A stretch of 16,902 nucleotides of DNA, from assembly GCA_003508565.1 (NCBI GenBank), contig DNUI01000119.1:1-16902 (forward strand), given 5' to 3'. This stretch comes from Syntrophaceae bacterium. Its GTDB lineage: Bacteria; Desulfobacterota; Syntrophia; Syntrophales; UBA2185. Of the stretch, positions 1 to 7,897 are shown in pieces. The notes beneath the pieces are model-generated. The model was not told the origin of the DNA and did not search any database. It saw nothing but the letters and a program-made list of their open reading frames with translations. The position numbers and the translations under genes were made by a program. Each line of letters opens with the position of its first letter. The first letter of the stretch is position 1.

Positions 1-343
1 GCGTCACACACGAAACCACCTCAAATCCATGTATTTCGGTGTCTTAGCGACCGGTGCTGACTGTGCGGGCGGGCTTATGGCTATGCGATTGATTCAAGAA
101 AGCGGCCAAAAAGTGTCGCTTCTCTTTAAGGATTTCAAGGCTGAATTTTTGAAACGAGCCGAAGGGGATGTCTTGTTTACCTGTGAAGACGGTTCAGCTA
201 TTCGGGCCCTTGTTGATAAAGCTTTGAAATCCGATGATCGTGTCAATCTTACCGTTCATGTAGCGGCAACGGTTCCCTCCCTATTGGGGTCGGAACCAGT
301 GGCCTTATTCGAGTTAACCTTATCATTAAAAAAGAAAAGTTAG
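1..343 (+). CDS. DUF4442-like hotdog-fold protein, 3' part
   Basis: This is the C-terminal part of a gene that begins before the window. The frame is open from position 2 and reads RNHLKSMYFGVLATG around the first ATG at 29, so that ATG is internal to a conserved stretch and not a convincing start. The pattern of an Asn-His pair followed by a Phe-Gly and then a Gly-Gly helix (ADCAGGLMAM) is that of hotdog-fold thioesterase-like proteins of the DUF4442/PaaI group. About 114 residues are visible, ending at TAG 341-343. The family may act on acyl-CoA-like thioesters, but no substrate can be read from this fragment. It converges with the nitronate monooxygenase-like gene, 44 bases away, with no clear terminator between them. 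The family call is moderately sure; the function is open. Confidence 0.65.
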   Translation, partial: RHTRNHLKSMYFGVLATGADCAGGLMAMRLIQESGQKVSLLFKDFKAEFLKRAEGDVLFTCEDGSAIRALVDKALKSDDRVNLTVHVAATVPSLLGSEPVALFELTLSLKKKS

Positions 344-387
344 ACTATTCCTGATTATTGAAACAGGGATACGGCCCGGACGAGGCA

Positions 388-1374
388 TTAACTTTTATGA
401 TCTATTAGTGCCGCGAGCCTTGTTTTTATTATCTCTTCAGCTTCACTCACGATTCTTTCAACAAGTTCTTTCACTGTCGGGATATCATGAATCAGCCCCA
501 TCACCATACCTGCCCACCAAAGGCCCTCTTCCAGATTTCCTTCAAGAATGACCTTTTTGCTTCTTTCGCCGGACACGAGGGCCAAGAGGTCTTCAAATTG
601 AGTATTGCCGGGGCGCGCTTCAATCTCAAGCACTTTTTCCGCAATACTGTTGCGATAGACCCTCCCGGTGTGCCTCAACGTTCGCAGAATTAACGCTGTC
701 TGCCGTTCATCAGATTCGACGATTTTCTTTTTCATGGCATCGTGGACAGGAGCCTCCTTCGTTACCAGGAAACGAGTGCCCATATTGATTCCCTCAGCTC
801 CAAGAGCGAGGGCGGCTGCCAAACCTCGGCCATCGGCAAAGCCGCCAGATGCGATAATCGGGATCTTGATTGTGTCCGCTGCAGCGGGGATAAGCACAAG
901 ACCAGGAACATCGTCTTCACCCGGATGTCCCGCGCACTCGAAACCATCGATGCTTACGACGTCGCAGCCGATCTTCTCCGCCTTGAGTCCATGGCGGACT
1001 GATGTACATTTGTGGATGACCTTGATTCCTGCAGTCTTGAATGCCGGGAGAAATTTTTCCGGATTTTGCCCCGCGGTCTCAACGATCTTTACGCCGGATT
1101 CAACAATGGCCATGGCATAGTCTTCATACGGTATCGGCTTGATGGCAGGCAGGATTGACAGGTTGATTCCGAAAGGTTTGTCCGTCATCTTCCGTGTGCG
1201 TTCAACCTCTTTTAAAAGGTTGTCCGGAGTCGGCTGGGTCAGCGCTGTGATAAAACCAAGGGCTCCCGCATTTGCCACCGCGGCGACGAGTTCCGCGCAG
1301 CCCACATTCTGCATGCCCCCCTGCATAATAGGGTGCTTGACGCCGAAAAGTTCAGTAAAACGGGTACGGATCAT
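388..1374 (-). CDS. Nitronate monooxygenase / 2-nitropropane dioxygenase family flavoprotein
   Basis: An FMN-dependent TIM-barrel enzyme of the nitronate monooxygenase/FabK superfamily, 328 residues from ATG 1374. Visible signatures are the N-terminal flavin-site motif PIMQGGM (residues 15-21), ECAGHPG (146-152) with the His that is the usual catalytic base of the class, and IIASGGFADG (173-182), the phosphate-binding turn, followed by ALGAEGINMGTRF. Such enzymes oxidise alkyl nitronates, often as defence against propionate-3-nitronate; FabK relatives are instead enoyl-ACP reductases, so the substrate is not certain. An in-frame GTG at 1386 lies directly on a strong GAGGAGGT Shine-Dalgarno, so ATG 1374, about 11 bases downstream of it, is the better start. 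The gene stands alone; its upstream side carries the inverted-repeat element at 1411-1509. Confidence 0.88.
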   Translation of the reverse strand: MIRTRFTELFGVKHPIMQGGMQNVGCAELVAAVANAGALGFITALTQPTPDNLLKEVERTRKMTDKPFGINLSILPAIKPIPYEDYAMAIVESGVKIVETAGQNPEKFLPAFKTAGIKVIHKCTSVRHGLKAEKIGCDVVSIDGFECAGHPGEDDVPGLVLIPAAADTIKIPIIASGGFADGRGLAAALALGAEGINMGTRFLVTKEAPVHDAMKKKIVESDERQTALILRTLRHTGRVYRNSIAEKVLEIEARPGNTQFEDLLALVSGERSKKVILEGNLEEGLWWAGMVMGLIHDIPTVKELVERIVSEAEEIIKTRLAALIDHKS

Positions 1375-1410
1375 GGTAGGTGACACCTCCTCATATGTTT
1401 GTGGCTAAAC

Positions 1411-1509
1411 GGGGTCAAATCTTTACTTTAGACAATTAGAAAAGTAGCTCATGATGTGCGTTTGTAAATTCTGTTGAATACTAAATGTCAAGAGTAAAGA
1501 TTTGACCCC
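1411..1509. repeat. MITE-like element with 24-bp inverted terminal repeats
   Basis: The left end (1411-1434) begins GGGGTCAAATCTTTAC and finishes TTTAGACA. The right end (1486-1509) is its reverse complement except for two mismatches near the inner edge: it reads, inverted, GGGGTCAAATCTTTAC then TCTTGACA. The 51-bp interior is AT-rich with no ORF. The 99-bp unit lies in the spacer between two minus-strand genes. The structure fits a non-autonomous element moved in trans, or a REP/BIME-like palindrome; as RNA it could form a long stem. No transposase is in the window and no clear target-site duplication is visible. Confidence 0.7.
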
Positions 1510-1547
1510 AAAATTCTTTTTTTCTCAATCTTTCATGATCTGATTGA

Positions 1548-3752
1548 TCAATCCATTAACGCCTTCAGCGACCGGTTGGTATAGATCAGCCTCTGTCCCA
1601 GTCGATGCACCATAAATTTATGAAAGGCCGCCGCAATCTCAAGATCCTTTTCCTCCATTGTGGTCAAAGCAACCGCTGTCAATCGATAAAAAACACTCTC
1701 CTGTTCGGTGATGACGCTCGCAGTAGAGGGCGACCGCAGATAAAGCCCCAATTCACCGACGACGGTGCCGGGCCCACCGGTGCGCAAACGAACTATCTGG
1801 CCCTGATCATTCTGCATCTGGACGGTGATCTTACCGGATTCCAGAAAATAAAGCGAATGGGGAGGATCGCCCTGATGAATCAGGTAATAGCCCATTGGAA
1901 CCTGTCTTTTTTCCAGGTACTGCTTAAATCGCAGCATCTTCTCGGGGTCGGTGAAAAATACCCGCAATTGATCATCCAAGCGCTGCTCCTCTCCAAAGAC
2001 ATGAGCACTTTCGAGGATCAGAATTTGATTTTCACACCACTCCACAGCGCGGTCGAGATCAGGGAATATCCTGAAATGGGCATTTTCCTCCAGCGGAAAC
2101 CCGCCTCTTGTAAACTGGTTCAACAGAGTCGCGGAAAGTCCCGTAAAGATCAGGACGTAGTCATGAGACTCTGCGTAGATCTTCATTTTGGCAAAACTGT
2201 TTGCCGCGGAGGAATCAATCCCGTTCACAAATCGAAAATCGAGAGTGGCATAAAGGAGGGGTGGCTGGTTGGCTGCCGTTGCTCTTACGGAGATTTTGTC
2301 GTGCAGATTGTTTGCCGTTCCGAAGAAAATGAAACCCTGAAGTTTGAGAATATACAGGGCGTCGCCTTTTTCGCTCAACATTTGCTGCTGTTCCAGGGTT
2401 CGGTCGACATTGCTGTGATAATGAACGCCAGATAAGGCCTGCTTTACCACACTGACGCGGCTGTAATTATACACGAAGATCACGACGGCCACCAATATGC
2501 CGACGCCCACCCCTTCCAGAAAACCGAAACCACCGATGATGATGAGGATCAACCAGATGAGGACGCAATCGATCCTGGGAAGTTTAAACCAGCTTTCATA
2601 AAGCCACTGGTATAAAAAAGAAAATCCGAGAAACAACAGCACGCCACCCATGACCGGTTTCGGAAAATATGACAGAAGCGAACCGCCGAAAAAAAGGATC
2701 GATCCGCACACCAGGGCGGAAAAAATGCCGATCAAGCGGCTGCTTGTCCCCATCGTATAGCCTAAGGCCGAAAGGCTCAGCGAATGGATGCCGACGGCAC
2801 CGCCCCCGGAGCCGGCCAGGATATTGGCGACACCGACGGACTTGAGCTCGCGGTTGAGATCAATTTCCCGGCGCACGACGAGTTCAAGACCGCTGGCGTT
2901 GAGAAGAAGAGAGATGCAACTCAAGATCAAAATCGTTCCGATCCGATCGGCCTGCGTCAAGATAAGTCCCCAATCGATGCGCGTAAGGGCGGCCGGTGAC
3001 AAGGGGATTTCAAACCCGGTTTCATGCAAAGACCCTGTCAGCCAGCCCTGTGCCCGGACATCATCAATCGGAGCACCGACGATCAAGACAATCAGATAAA
3101 ACAGGCCGACTGACACAACAAGCCAGACCGGCATGACCATGTAGTGGTTCCATCGGCGAACAAACCCGAACAGGATCATGGCGAGCGCCAAGCCGGATAG
3201 CCATTTCACGGCGACATCGGGTTGGGTAAGAGATGTCAGCGAGGAATACGAGACTGCTTTATTCGTCATGACGCCCAGGGCCCCTTTGACAAGCAGTAAT
3301 CCTGTCCCCGCGAGAAAGCCGCCTATCACAGGATACGGGATGAAGCGGATGAGATTGCCCGCCTTGAATGTTCCCAGGGCCAGGAAAAAGAGTCCCGTAA
3401 TGACAGATGTTACGGCAATGGCCGCAACGACGGTGATGAACGTTTCTTCTGCAGGGGCAGTCGGGGGCATTTTGCTCGTGATGATGCCGGCAATCAGGGC
3501 CAGAATGGCGGCGGGGATTTCGTGGGGACGCGCGACAGTTCCCTCGTAAGAGCTTGTCCAGGCGACAAAGATGCCGATGATGAGGGCGCTCAAGAGAATC
3601 AGGCTGATCCCTCGGGAGATAAACTCCGAAAGGGGCCCGGAAAAGATAAGGGCAGCGAAGGCGATGCCCATGGTCACCGTCAATACACCGGAAATAAGCC
3701 CCGCCGTTACACTCGTTACCAATCTGCCTAAATCACGTTGGCGTTTCACCAT
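1548..3752 (-). CDS. SulP family anion transporter with C-terminal STAS and cyclic-nucleotide-binding-like domains
   Basis: An inner-membrane anion permease (sulfate, bicarbonate or a related anion) of 734 residues from ATG 3752. A TTG at 3764 also opens the frame, but it abuts AAGGA, whereas ATG 3752 sits 12 bases after it. Order of parts: hydrophobic transport domain, residues about 12-430, with the SulP signature FIPYPVIGGFLAG (137-149); STAS domain about 467-575, with NGIDSSA (510-516) at the usual conserved Ser loop; and a CRP-fold domain about 597-711, with GELGLYLRSPSTAS (666-679). In active cyclic-nucleotide sites the last motif ends PR(T/S)A, the Arg gripping the cyclic phosphate; here that Arg is Ser676. 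The domain may thus be structural or bind something else. The adjacent PBP gene gives no clue to function, and the anion cannot be named from sequence. Confidence 0.88.
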   Translation of the reverse strand: MVKRQRDLGRLVTSVTAGLISGVLTVTMGIAFAALIFSGPLSEFISRGISLILLSALIIGIFVAWTSSYEGTVARPHEIPAAILALIAGIITSKMPPTAPAEETFITVVAAIAVTSVITGLFFLALGTFKAGNLIRFIPYPVIGGFLAGTGLLLVKGALGVMTNKAVSYSSLTSLTQPDVAVKWLSGLALAMILFGFVRRWNHYMVMPVWLVVSVGLFYLIVLIVGAPIDDVRAQGWLTGSLHETGFEIPLSPAALTRIDWGLILTQADRIGTILILSCISLLLNASGLELVVRREIDLNRELKSVGVANILAGSGGGAVGIHSLSLSALGYTMGTSSRLIGIFSALVCGSILFFGGSLLSYFPKPVMGGVLLFLGFSFLYQWLYESWFKLPRIDCVLIWLILIIIGGFGFLEGVGVGILVAVVIFVYNYSRVSVVKQALSGVHYHSNVDRTLEQQQMLSEKGDALYILKLQGFIFFGTANNLHDKISVRATAANQPPLLYATLDFRFVNGIDSSAANSFAKMKIYAESHDYVLIFTGLSATLLNQFTRGGFPLEENAHFRIFPDLDRAVEWCENQILILESAHVFGEEQRLDDQLRVFFTDPEKMLRFKQYLEKRQVPMGYYLIHQGDPPHSLYFLESGKITVQMQNDQGQIVRLRTGGPGTVVGELGLYLRSPSTASVITEQESVFYRLTAVALTTMEEKDLEIAAAFHKFMVHRLGQRLIYTNRSLKALMD

Positions 3753-4237
3753 CGTACATGCCAATCCTTGATCTTTATCCTCGACTTGATAAGAAATTGC
3801 TATCTTGACAGAGAAATATACGGGGATGGTTTCTTCTATGTCAAGGCAATTTTCTTACGAACTATGGCAGATTTCGCCGTCGATTTCTGCAAGCATGCCT
3901 ATAACAGTGTCTTAGAGGTTAATAAAAGAGTTTGATAAGTGATTACCATCGTTACTACCGATAACAGGTGCTATTTATGCGGTATATAACAAACATGGAA
4001 CGTAAGGATCAATTCTTTATAGTGGATGAGGTGTAGAAGTTATTGCTTTGTCGTGGGGAACCGGAGACGAAGAATATTCAGAATTATTGAAGCTCTTCCC
4101 GGTTTACTGTGGAAAATCATCGATCCATACGGAAGAATGATGCCAACTATTCGCCTGCTTACCTTACATTCAACAAAAGGGAAGGCTTTCGCTACCAAAT
4201 TCACAGAGGGCAGGTCATGTACCAAGGCATTCAGTGT
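3753..4237. other. Gene-free interval upstream of the SulP gene
   Basis: About 485 bases lie between the SulP start and the stop codon of the PBP7-like gene. Both strands have only short open frames without credible ribosome sites or families. No tRNA, terminator or clear promoter stands out. One plus-strand frame (about 4138-4190) reads IRLLTLHSTKGKAF, which resembles helicase motif V of UvrD-type proteins, but nothing else of a helicase is present, so it is either a tiny relic or chance. Confidence 0.5.
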
Positions 4238-5176
4238 TCATATGGTGCCTGATAAAGAAGCTCGGAATCCTCTGTGTTTTCGCCGTTCCGCGTATGGTCC
4301 TTCCATCCACTGTTTAATGCGGTTGGCGTCGCCATATCGAGTAAGCTTGCCTTGAGAATCGAGCAGGACAATCAGGACCGGACGGTTGGCCACATGGGCC
4401 TGCATCACCAGGCAACGGCCAGCCTCATCGATGAAGCCCGTCTTCGAGAGGCCGATATGCCAGCGGGGACTCCGGATCAGGCGATTGCTGTTACAGAATT
4501 CCAGTGTACGGTGGCCTGAATGAATCGTAGCCTTTTTGCGGGTGGTGAATTCGCGGATCAGGCGATAGCGGTAAGCAGCATCCACCATCCGCGCCAAGTC
4601 CCGCGCAGAGGAAACATTGCCGCTGGAGATTCCGGTTGGATCATCGAAGCGCGTCTCTGCGAGTCCCAGTGACTGCGCTTTGGTGTTCATGGCGGCAATA
4701 AATGTTTCGAGACCGCCCGGATACGTCCGTCCCAGGGCGTGGGCAGCGCGGTTTTCCGATGCCATCAAAGCCAGCAGAAGGGCATCACCGCGCGTGAGGC
4801 TGGTATTGACCCGCAGGCGGGAGCGGCTGTGGCGAAGGGTGTCCACGTCTTCGGGTACGATGGTAAGCAATTCCCCTATGTTCATTTTTGCATCCAGCAC
4901 GACCATGGCGGTCATCAGTTTGGTGATGGAGGCAATAGGCAACACTGTTTCCGCCTGTTTCTGAACCAGGCATTCACCTGTCCGCTGATCCGCCACCAAT
5001 GCGGAAGCGGAGCGCAAAACGAGCTTCTGGGGAGCCCGCTTGCCTTGAATGCGCGAATAACTCCTACGGGAGGCCAGGGATTTCGATGCTTCCGAGATTC
5101 CTACAGTTCCCTGGACAGAGAGCATCACCAGGATCAGAAGTATTACTGCTATCGCCGTGCCGAACCTATGCGTCAT
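4238..5176 (-). CDS. pbpG: D-alanyl-D-alanine endopeptidase/carboxypeptidase, PBP7 (PbpG) type, peptidase family S11
   Basis: A periplasmic penicillin-binding serine peptidase that trims or cuts peptide cross-links in peptidoglycan. The protein has 312 residues from ATG 5176, close to E. coli PBP7 (about 310). Residues 1-30 form a signal peptide with a hydrophobic core (AIAVILLILVMLSV). The three S11 motifs are present and correctly spaced: SITK at 83-86 (Ser83 nucleophile, Lys86), SEN at 140-142 and KTG at 245-247. There is no extended C-terminal anchor domain as in DacA, which favours the PbpG group. A GTG at 5203 also opens the frame but lacks a spaced ribosome site; ATG 5176 has GGAG five bases upstream. 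It follows the selenium operon on the same strand after a 154-base gap and is probably a separate unit. Confidence 0.88.
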   Translation of the reverse strand: MTHRFGTAIAVILLILVMLSVQGTVGISEASKSLASRRSYSRIQGKRAPQKLVLRSASALVADQRTGECLVQKQAETVLPIASITKLMTAMVVLDAKMNIGELLTIVPEDVDTLRHSRSRLRVNTSLTRGDALLLALMASENRAAHALGRTYPGGLETFIAAMNTKAQSLGLAETRFDDPTGISSGNVSSARDLARMVDAAYRYRLIREFTTRKKATIHSGHRTLEFCNSNRLIRSPRWHIGLSKTGFIDEAGRCLVMQAHVANRPVLIVLLDSQGKLTRYGDANRIKQWMEGPYAERRKHRGFRASLSGTI

Positions 5177-5330
5177 ACCCTCTCCGTTCCCCCGAAATGA
5201 CACCTCTTTTACAGTTTGGTACTTGGTGAAAATTTGTAGCTTCGTTTACTAAACTATGGGCAATCTTGCCACCTTTTTTTTCAGTTTGAGTTATTTTCTT
5301 TGATTGGCTCGATCAGGTGCGAGAGACATA

Positions 5331-5558
5331 CTACAAGGGGCGGATTTCGTAGATGTCTACTTTTCCGTTAAGGGCGTCTTCGATTTTGTTTCTGAGATCT
5401 ATGGTAAAGCGGAGGCATACTCCACAATCCGAACTGATATGACGGGGAACGGGGATGAGCTTGTGGGGGATCCCCATTCCTTTAAGAATTTTCTCCGACC
5501 GCAGGGCGTGGTGGACGGAGTCAAACAGGATGACATGATACTTCTCCATCTCCGTCAT
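5331..5558 (-). CDS. DUF3343 putative Se/S carrier-like protein
   Basis: A 75-residue protein of the DUF3343 (Se/S carrier-like) family. The fold begins YHVILFDSVHHALRSEKIL, and the conserved pair of cysteines is seen in SSDCGVCLRF (Cys45 and Cys48). The family co-occurs with YedF and selenium-use genes and is thought to carry reduced sulfur or selenium as a persulfide or selenosulfide; the biochemical role is not well established. Its ATG overlaps the TGA of yedF (ATGA at 5558-5555), so the two are translationally coupled and presumably made together. It is the last gene of the minus-strand selenium operon; no strong terminator follows it. Confidence 0.85.
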   Translation of the reverse strand: MTEMEKYHVILFDSVHHALRSEKILKGMGIPHKLIPVPRHISSDCGVCLRFTIDLRNKIEDALNGKVDIYEIRPL

Positions 5559-6145
5559 GGAATGACGAGCCTCCCCGCACCGGCCATGGTGGATGCGATA
5601 TCGTACATGTTGGAAATAACCCCGACGCTGAGGTTTTTGGTGATACCAAAATAATTTAAACAGGTCCCACAGACAATTACGGCGATCCCTTTCTTTTCGA
5701 TTTCTTTGAGATCATCAAGAGACTCTGAATCTTTGACTGTCAGCTTCACGCCGGTGTTGTAGAAAATCACTGTGTGTGGAAGGGGTTCTAACGACAGAAT
5801 CGTGTGGATAAAAGTCCTTATGAGGACATATCCCAGTTCGTCATCTCCCCTGCCCATGCGATCGGACGATATTGCGATAACCAGGGGGCCTGTGGCGCAG
5901 CTTAGATCGAGCGGTGCGGAAGGTATCTTGCCTGCATCACGGGAAAGATGGATCTGAAATGTCCCGTCCTCTCGCTTGTCAATGTGCAGGGTGCAGCCCA
6001 TAGTTTTTCCCAGTCGGGTGATGTTTGCGACGGCCGGTTCGTTGTCGACAGTCACGGTTACATTATTTTCCTCTCCCAATGCTTTTTTCGTAAGAAGCAC
6101 AGGTTGGGGACAGGCTAACCCTTTCGCGTCAATGGTTTTTGCCAT
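5555..6145 (-). CDS. yedF: Selenium metabolism protein YedF (TusA-like plus DsrE-like domains)
   Basis: A 196-residue two-domain protein. Residues 1-70 are a TusA/SirA domain with the LACPQPV motif, whose Cys12 is the sulfur- or selenium-carrying residue in the family. Residues about 87-196 are a DsrE/DsrF-like domain with VIVCGTCLNYFGI (Cys159 and Cys162). This architecture defines the YedF family seen in selenium-using anaerobes, where a role in passing Se or S from a cysteine desulfurase to an acceptor is proposed. ATG 6145 is preferred to ATG 6154 because AAGGA lies eight bases before the former and overlaps the latter. It is downstream of the desulfurase-like gene across a 73-base spacer with a hairpin, and overlaps the DUF3343 gene by four bases. 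Confidence 0.88.
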   Translation of the reverse strand: MAKTIDAKGLACPQPVLLTKKALGEENNVTVTVDNEPAVANITRLGKTMGCTLHIDKREDGTFQIHLSRDAGKIPSAPLDLSCATGPLVIAISSDRMGRGDDELGYVLIRTFIHTILSLEPLPHTVIFYNTGVKLTVKDSESLDDLKEIEKKGIAVIVCGTCLNYFGITKNLSVGVISNMYDIASTMAGAGRLVIP

Positions 6146-6174
6146 ACAATGCATCCTTATAAATCAAACGGTAG

Positions 6175-6206
6175 TGTAAAATAAGAAGAACAGGCCTCTC
6201 GCCTGT
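6175..6206 (-). terminator. Hairpin with T-rich tail between desulfurase-like gene and yedF
   Basis: Read on the minus strand, ACAGGC (6206-6201), a GAGAG loop, then GCCTGT (6195-6190) form a perfect 6-bp GC-rich stem, followed by TTCTTCTTATTTT. The T tract is interrupted, so it may be a partial terminator, an mRNA-stabilising hairpin or a processing site that sets the ratio of the two parts of the operon. Confidence 0.45.
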
Positions 6207-6218
6207 CCTCCCCTATGG

Positions 6219-7382
6219 CTATTTTTTTTGATCCCGGCTAATTTGTTGTACTGCACCCAGGGCATAGCTGATCTGCTCTTCCGTGTTGAAGTAGCCAAAG
6301 CTAAACCGCACCGTGCCTCCCGGAAATGTGCCGATCGTCCTGTGGGCGGAGGGAGCGCAGTGGAGCCCCGGCCTGGACATGATGCCGTAGTGCTCATCCA
6401 GGGTAAAAGATATTTCCGACGGTGTCATGCCGTTCAGGTTGAAGGAAACAACAGAGATTTGTCGCGATGCGTCGCCTGGACCGTAGATATGAACGCCGCT
6501 GATGGATTTCAAGCCATCGAGAAAGTGCTGGGTCATCAGGATTTCTTTATCGCGGATGTGATCAATGCCTTTCTTGAGAATATATTCCCCGCCGGCGCCC
6601 AGTCCGGCAAGTCCTGAGGTGTTCAGCGTACCGGATTCGTATTTATCCGGCATGAAGTCCGGCTGTATTTCAAACTCCGAGCGGCTCCCCGTTCCTCCCA
6701 CCATGAGAGACCTGATTCTTTCCTCTAACCCCTTGCGTATGTAGATACCCCCCGTTCCCTGGGAACCGAAAAGAGACTTGTGTCCCGTAAACGCGAGAAG
6801 GTCGATGTTCATATCGGAAACGTCTATCGGGAGCGCCCCCGCTGTCTGGGCCGCATCCACGCAGAGGATAAGGCCTCTTCCTCTGATAATGTCTCCGACT
6901 TCTTTAATGGGCATGATCGTGCCCGTGACATTTGAAGCATGGGTAAGGACAACGGCTTTTGTATTTTCCCGTATTAAAGCCGGCAGGTCGTCCGGATCGA
7001 GATAACCCTGCGGTGAACAGCGGACGATCGATAATTCCACACCTTGAGATTCCAGAACACGCAGGGGCCTCATCACTGAATTGTGTTCCATGCTTGAGGT
7101 GATGACATGATCGCCCGGTAAGAGAAGTCCAAAGATAGCTAAGTTCAGCGCCTCCGTGGCATTCTTCGTAAACACAATCTGGAACGGATCATCGATATTA
7201 AATAACTGGGCAAGGGACTCCCTCGCATTCATGATCACCCGTCCGGATTCGATGGATACACGGTGACCGGAACGGCCGGGACTGCCGCCGATTGATCTGT
7301 TGAAATGATCAATGGCGATATAGGTTTCCTCCGGCTTCGGCCAGGATGTGGCCGCGTTGTCAAAATAAATGCTTTGTTCCAT
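6219..7382 (-). CDS. Cysteine desulfurase family protein (SufS/CsdB-like, selenocysteine lyase-like)
   Basis: A PLP-dependent class-V aminotransferase-fold enzyme of 387 residues. Near the N-terminus IYFDNAATSWPKP is the family opening; HASNVTGTIMPI and CVDAAQTAG (174-182) hold the cofactor Asp and Gln; TGHKSLFG (199-206) has the Schiff-base Lys202; and RPGLHCAP (337-344) has Cys342 in the SufS/CsdB-type position for taking sulfur or selenium from Cys or Sec. Proteins of this subfamily often neighbour yedF and selD, so it may supply Se(0) or selenide for SelD; plain Cys desulfuration for Fe-S or thiolation is the alternative. It is the first gene of the minus-strand operon, with a promoter candidate at 7418-7445. 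The Shine-Dalgarno is weak (AGAAGA). Confidence 0.87.
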   Translation of the reverse strand: MEQSIYFDNAATSWPKPEETYIAIDHFNRSIGGSPGRSGHRVSIESGRVIMNARESLAQLFNIDDPFQIVFTKNATEALNLAIFGLLLPGDHVITSSMEHNSVMRPLRVLESQGVELSIVRCSPQGYLDPDDLPALIRENTKAVVLTHASNVTGTIMPIKEVGDIIRGRGLILCVDAAQTAGALPIDVSDMNIDLLAFTGHKSLFGSQGTGGIYIRKGLEERIRSLMVGGTGSRSEFEIQPDFMPDKYESGTLNTSGLAGLGAGGEYILKKGIDHIRDKEILMTQHFLDGLKSISGVHIYGPGDASRQISVVSFNLNGMTPSEISFTLDEHYGIMSRPGLHCAPSAHRTIGTFPGGTVRFSFGYFNTEEQISYALGAVQQISRDQKK

Positions 7383-7417
7383 TAAATTCTTCTGCTTTGT
7401 TTACTGTGCGTTGATTC

Positions 7418-7445
7418 CTTATAGCAGGGATATGCCATTTTTCAA
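7418..7445 (-). promoter_or_regulatory. Candidate sigma70 promoter of the desulfurase-yedF-DUF3343 operon
   Basis: On the minus strand TTGAAA (7445-7440) and TATAAG (7423-7418) are separated by 16 bases, 36 bases upstream of the start codon. A 9-bp palindrome TGATAATCA (7454-7446) lies immediately upstream of the -35 and could be an operator, for example for the neighbouring LysR protein. Confidence 0.5.
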
Positions 7446-7897
7446 TGATTATCACTGCAACTTGTTTTCTGTGTATCGCTTTTCATCCCACCTTTTGACA
7501 AGAAGAAGGGAATTTCTTTTGACTCTCTGTTGTCTGCAATCATTTCTGGTATGTTCTGCACTAACCACAAGCAGGAGAGAAAGTCTGTCCATACACGAGG
7601 GGAACATTCATCCGCGTCCCATAGTGGTGTGAAGTGACCACATATTCCAGAAGTGGAGCACGTATTCCGATGACAGAATCGACAACAATAATAACTGTTC
7701 TTGATACGAATAAATTCAACATATTTAATAATCTCCGCAATCTAAGGCAGGTATCCCATAACAGATGTTCCGGCGAAAAGCCAATTCATTTTAGAAATAT
7801 AAATGGTGTATCAATTACTAATTTGAATAGAATACAATTTTTATATGAACGTAAATGCATTAAAGAAAATGTATCAGATAGCAGCGGGTTGAGAGTA
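7446..7897. other. Long gene-free interval between lysR and the selenium operon
   Basis: Including the promoter, 515 bases separate the lysR stop from the desulfurase-like start. The part near 7640-7890 is AT-rich. No ORF in it has a recognisable family. An 8-bp direct repeat CTTTTGAC occurs at 7492-7499 and 7516-7523, with 24 bases between repeat starts. No tRNA-Sec or terminator is evident. Confidence 0.5.

Noticed and set aside
1605..2435. 276-codon plus-strand ORF antisense to the SulP gene
   Set aside because: It mirrors the STAS/CRP-fold coding region, has no recognisable domain, and the minus-strand product is clear.
4026..4355. Plus-strand ORF containing a UvrD motif-V-like IRLLTLHSTKGKAF
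   Set aside because: Only about 14 residues resemble a helicase, no other helicase motif is near, there is no ribosome site, and the second half is antisense to the PBP7-like gene. It is too short to claim a pseudogene.
5258..5282. GGCAATCTTGCC followed by a T run on the plus strand, terminator-like
   Set aside because: The stem is only 4-5 bp, and no plus-strand gene lies upstream to be terminated.
7560..7640. Possible CRISPR or tRNA-Sec in the lysR-desulfurase spacer
   Set aside because: There are no repeated units of CRISPR length and no T-loop or acceptor-stem pattern of a tRNA was found on either strand.
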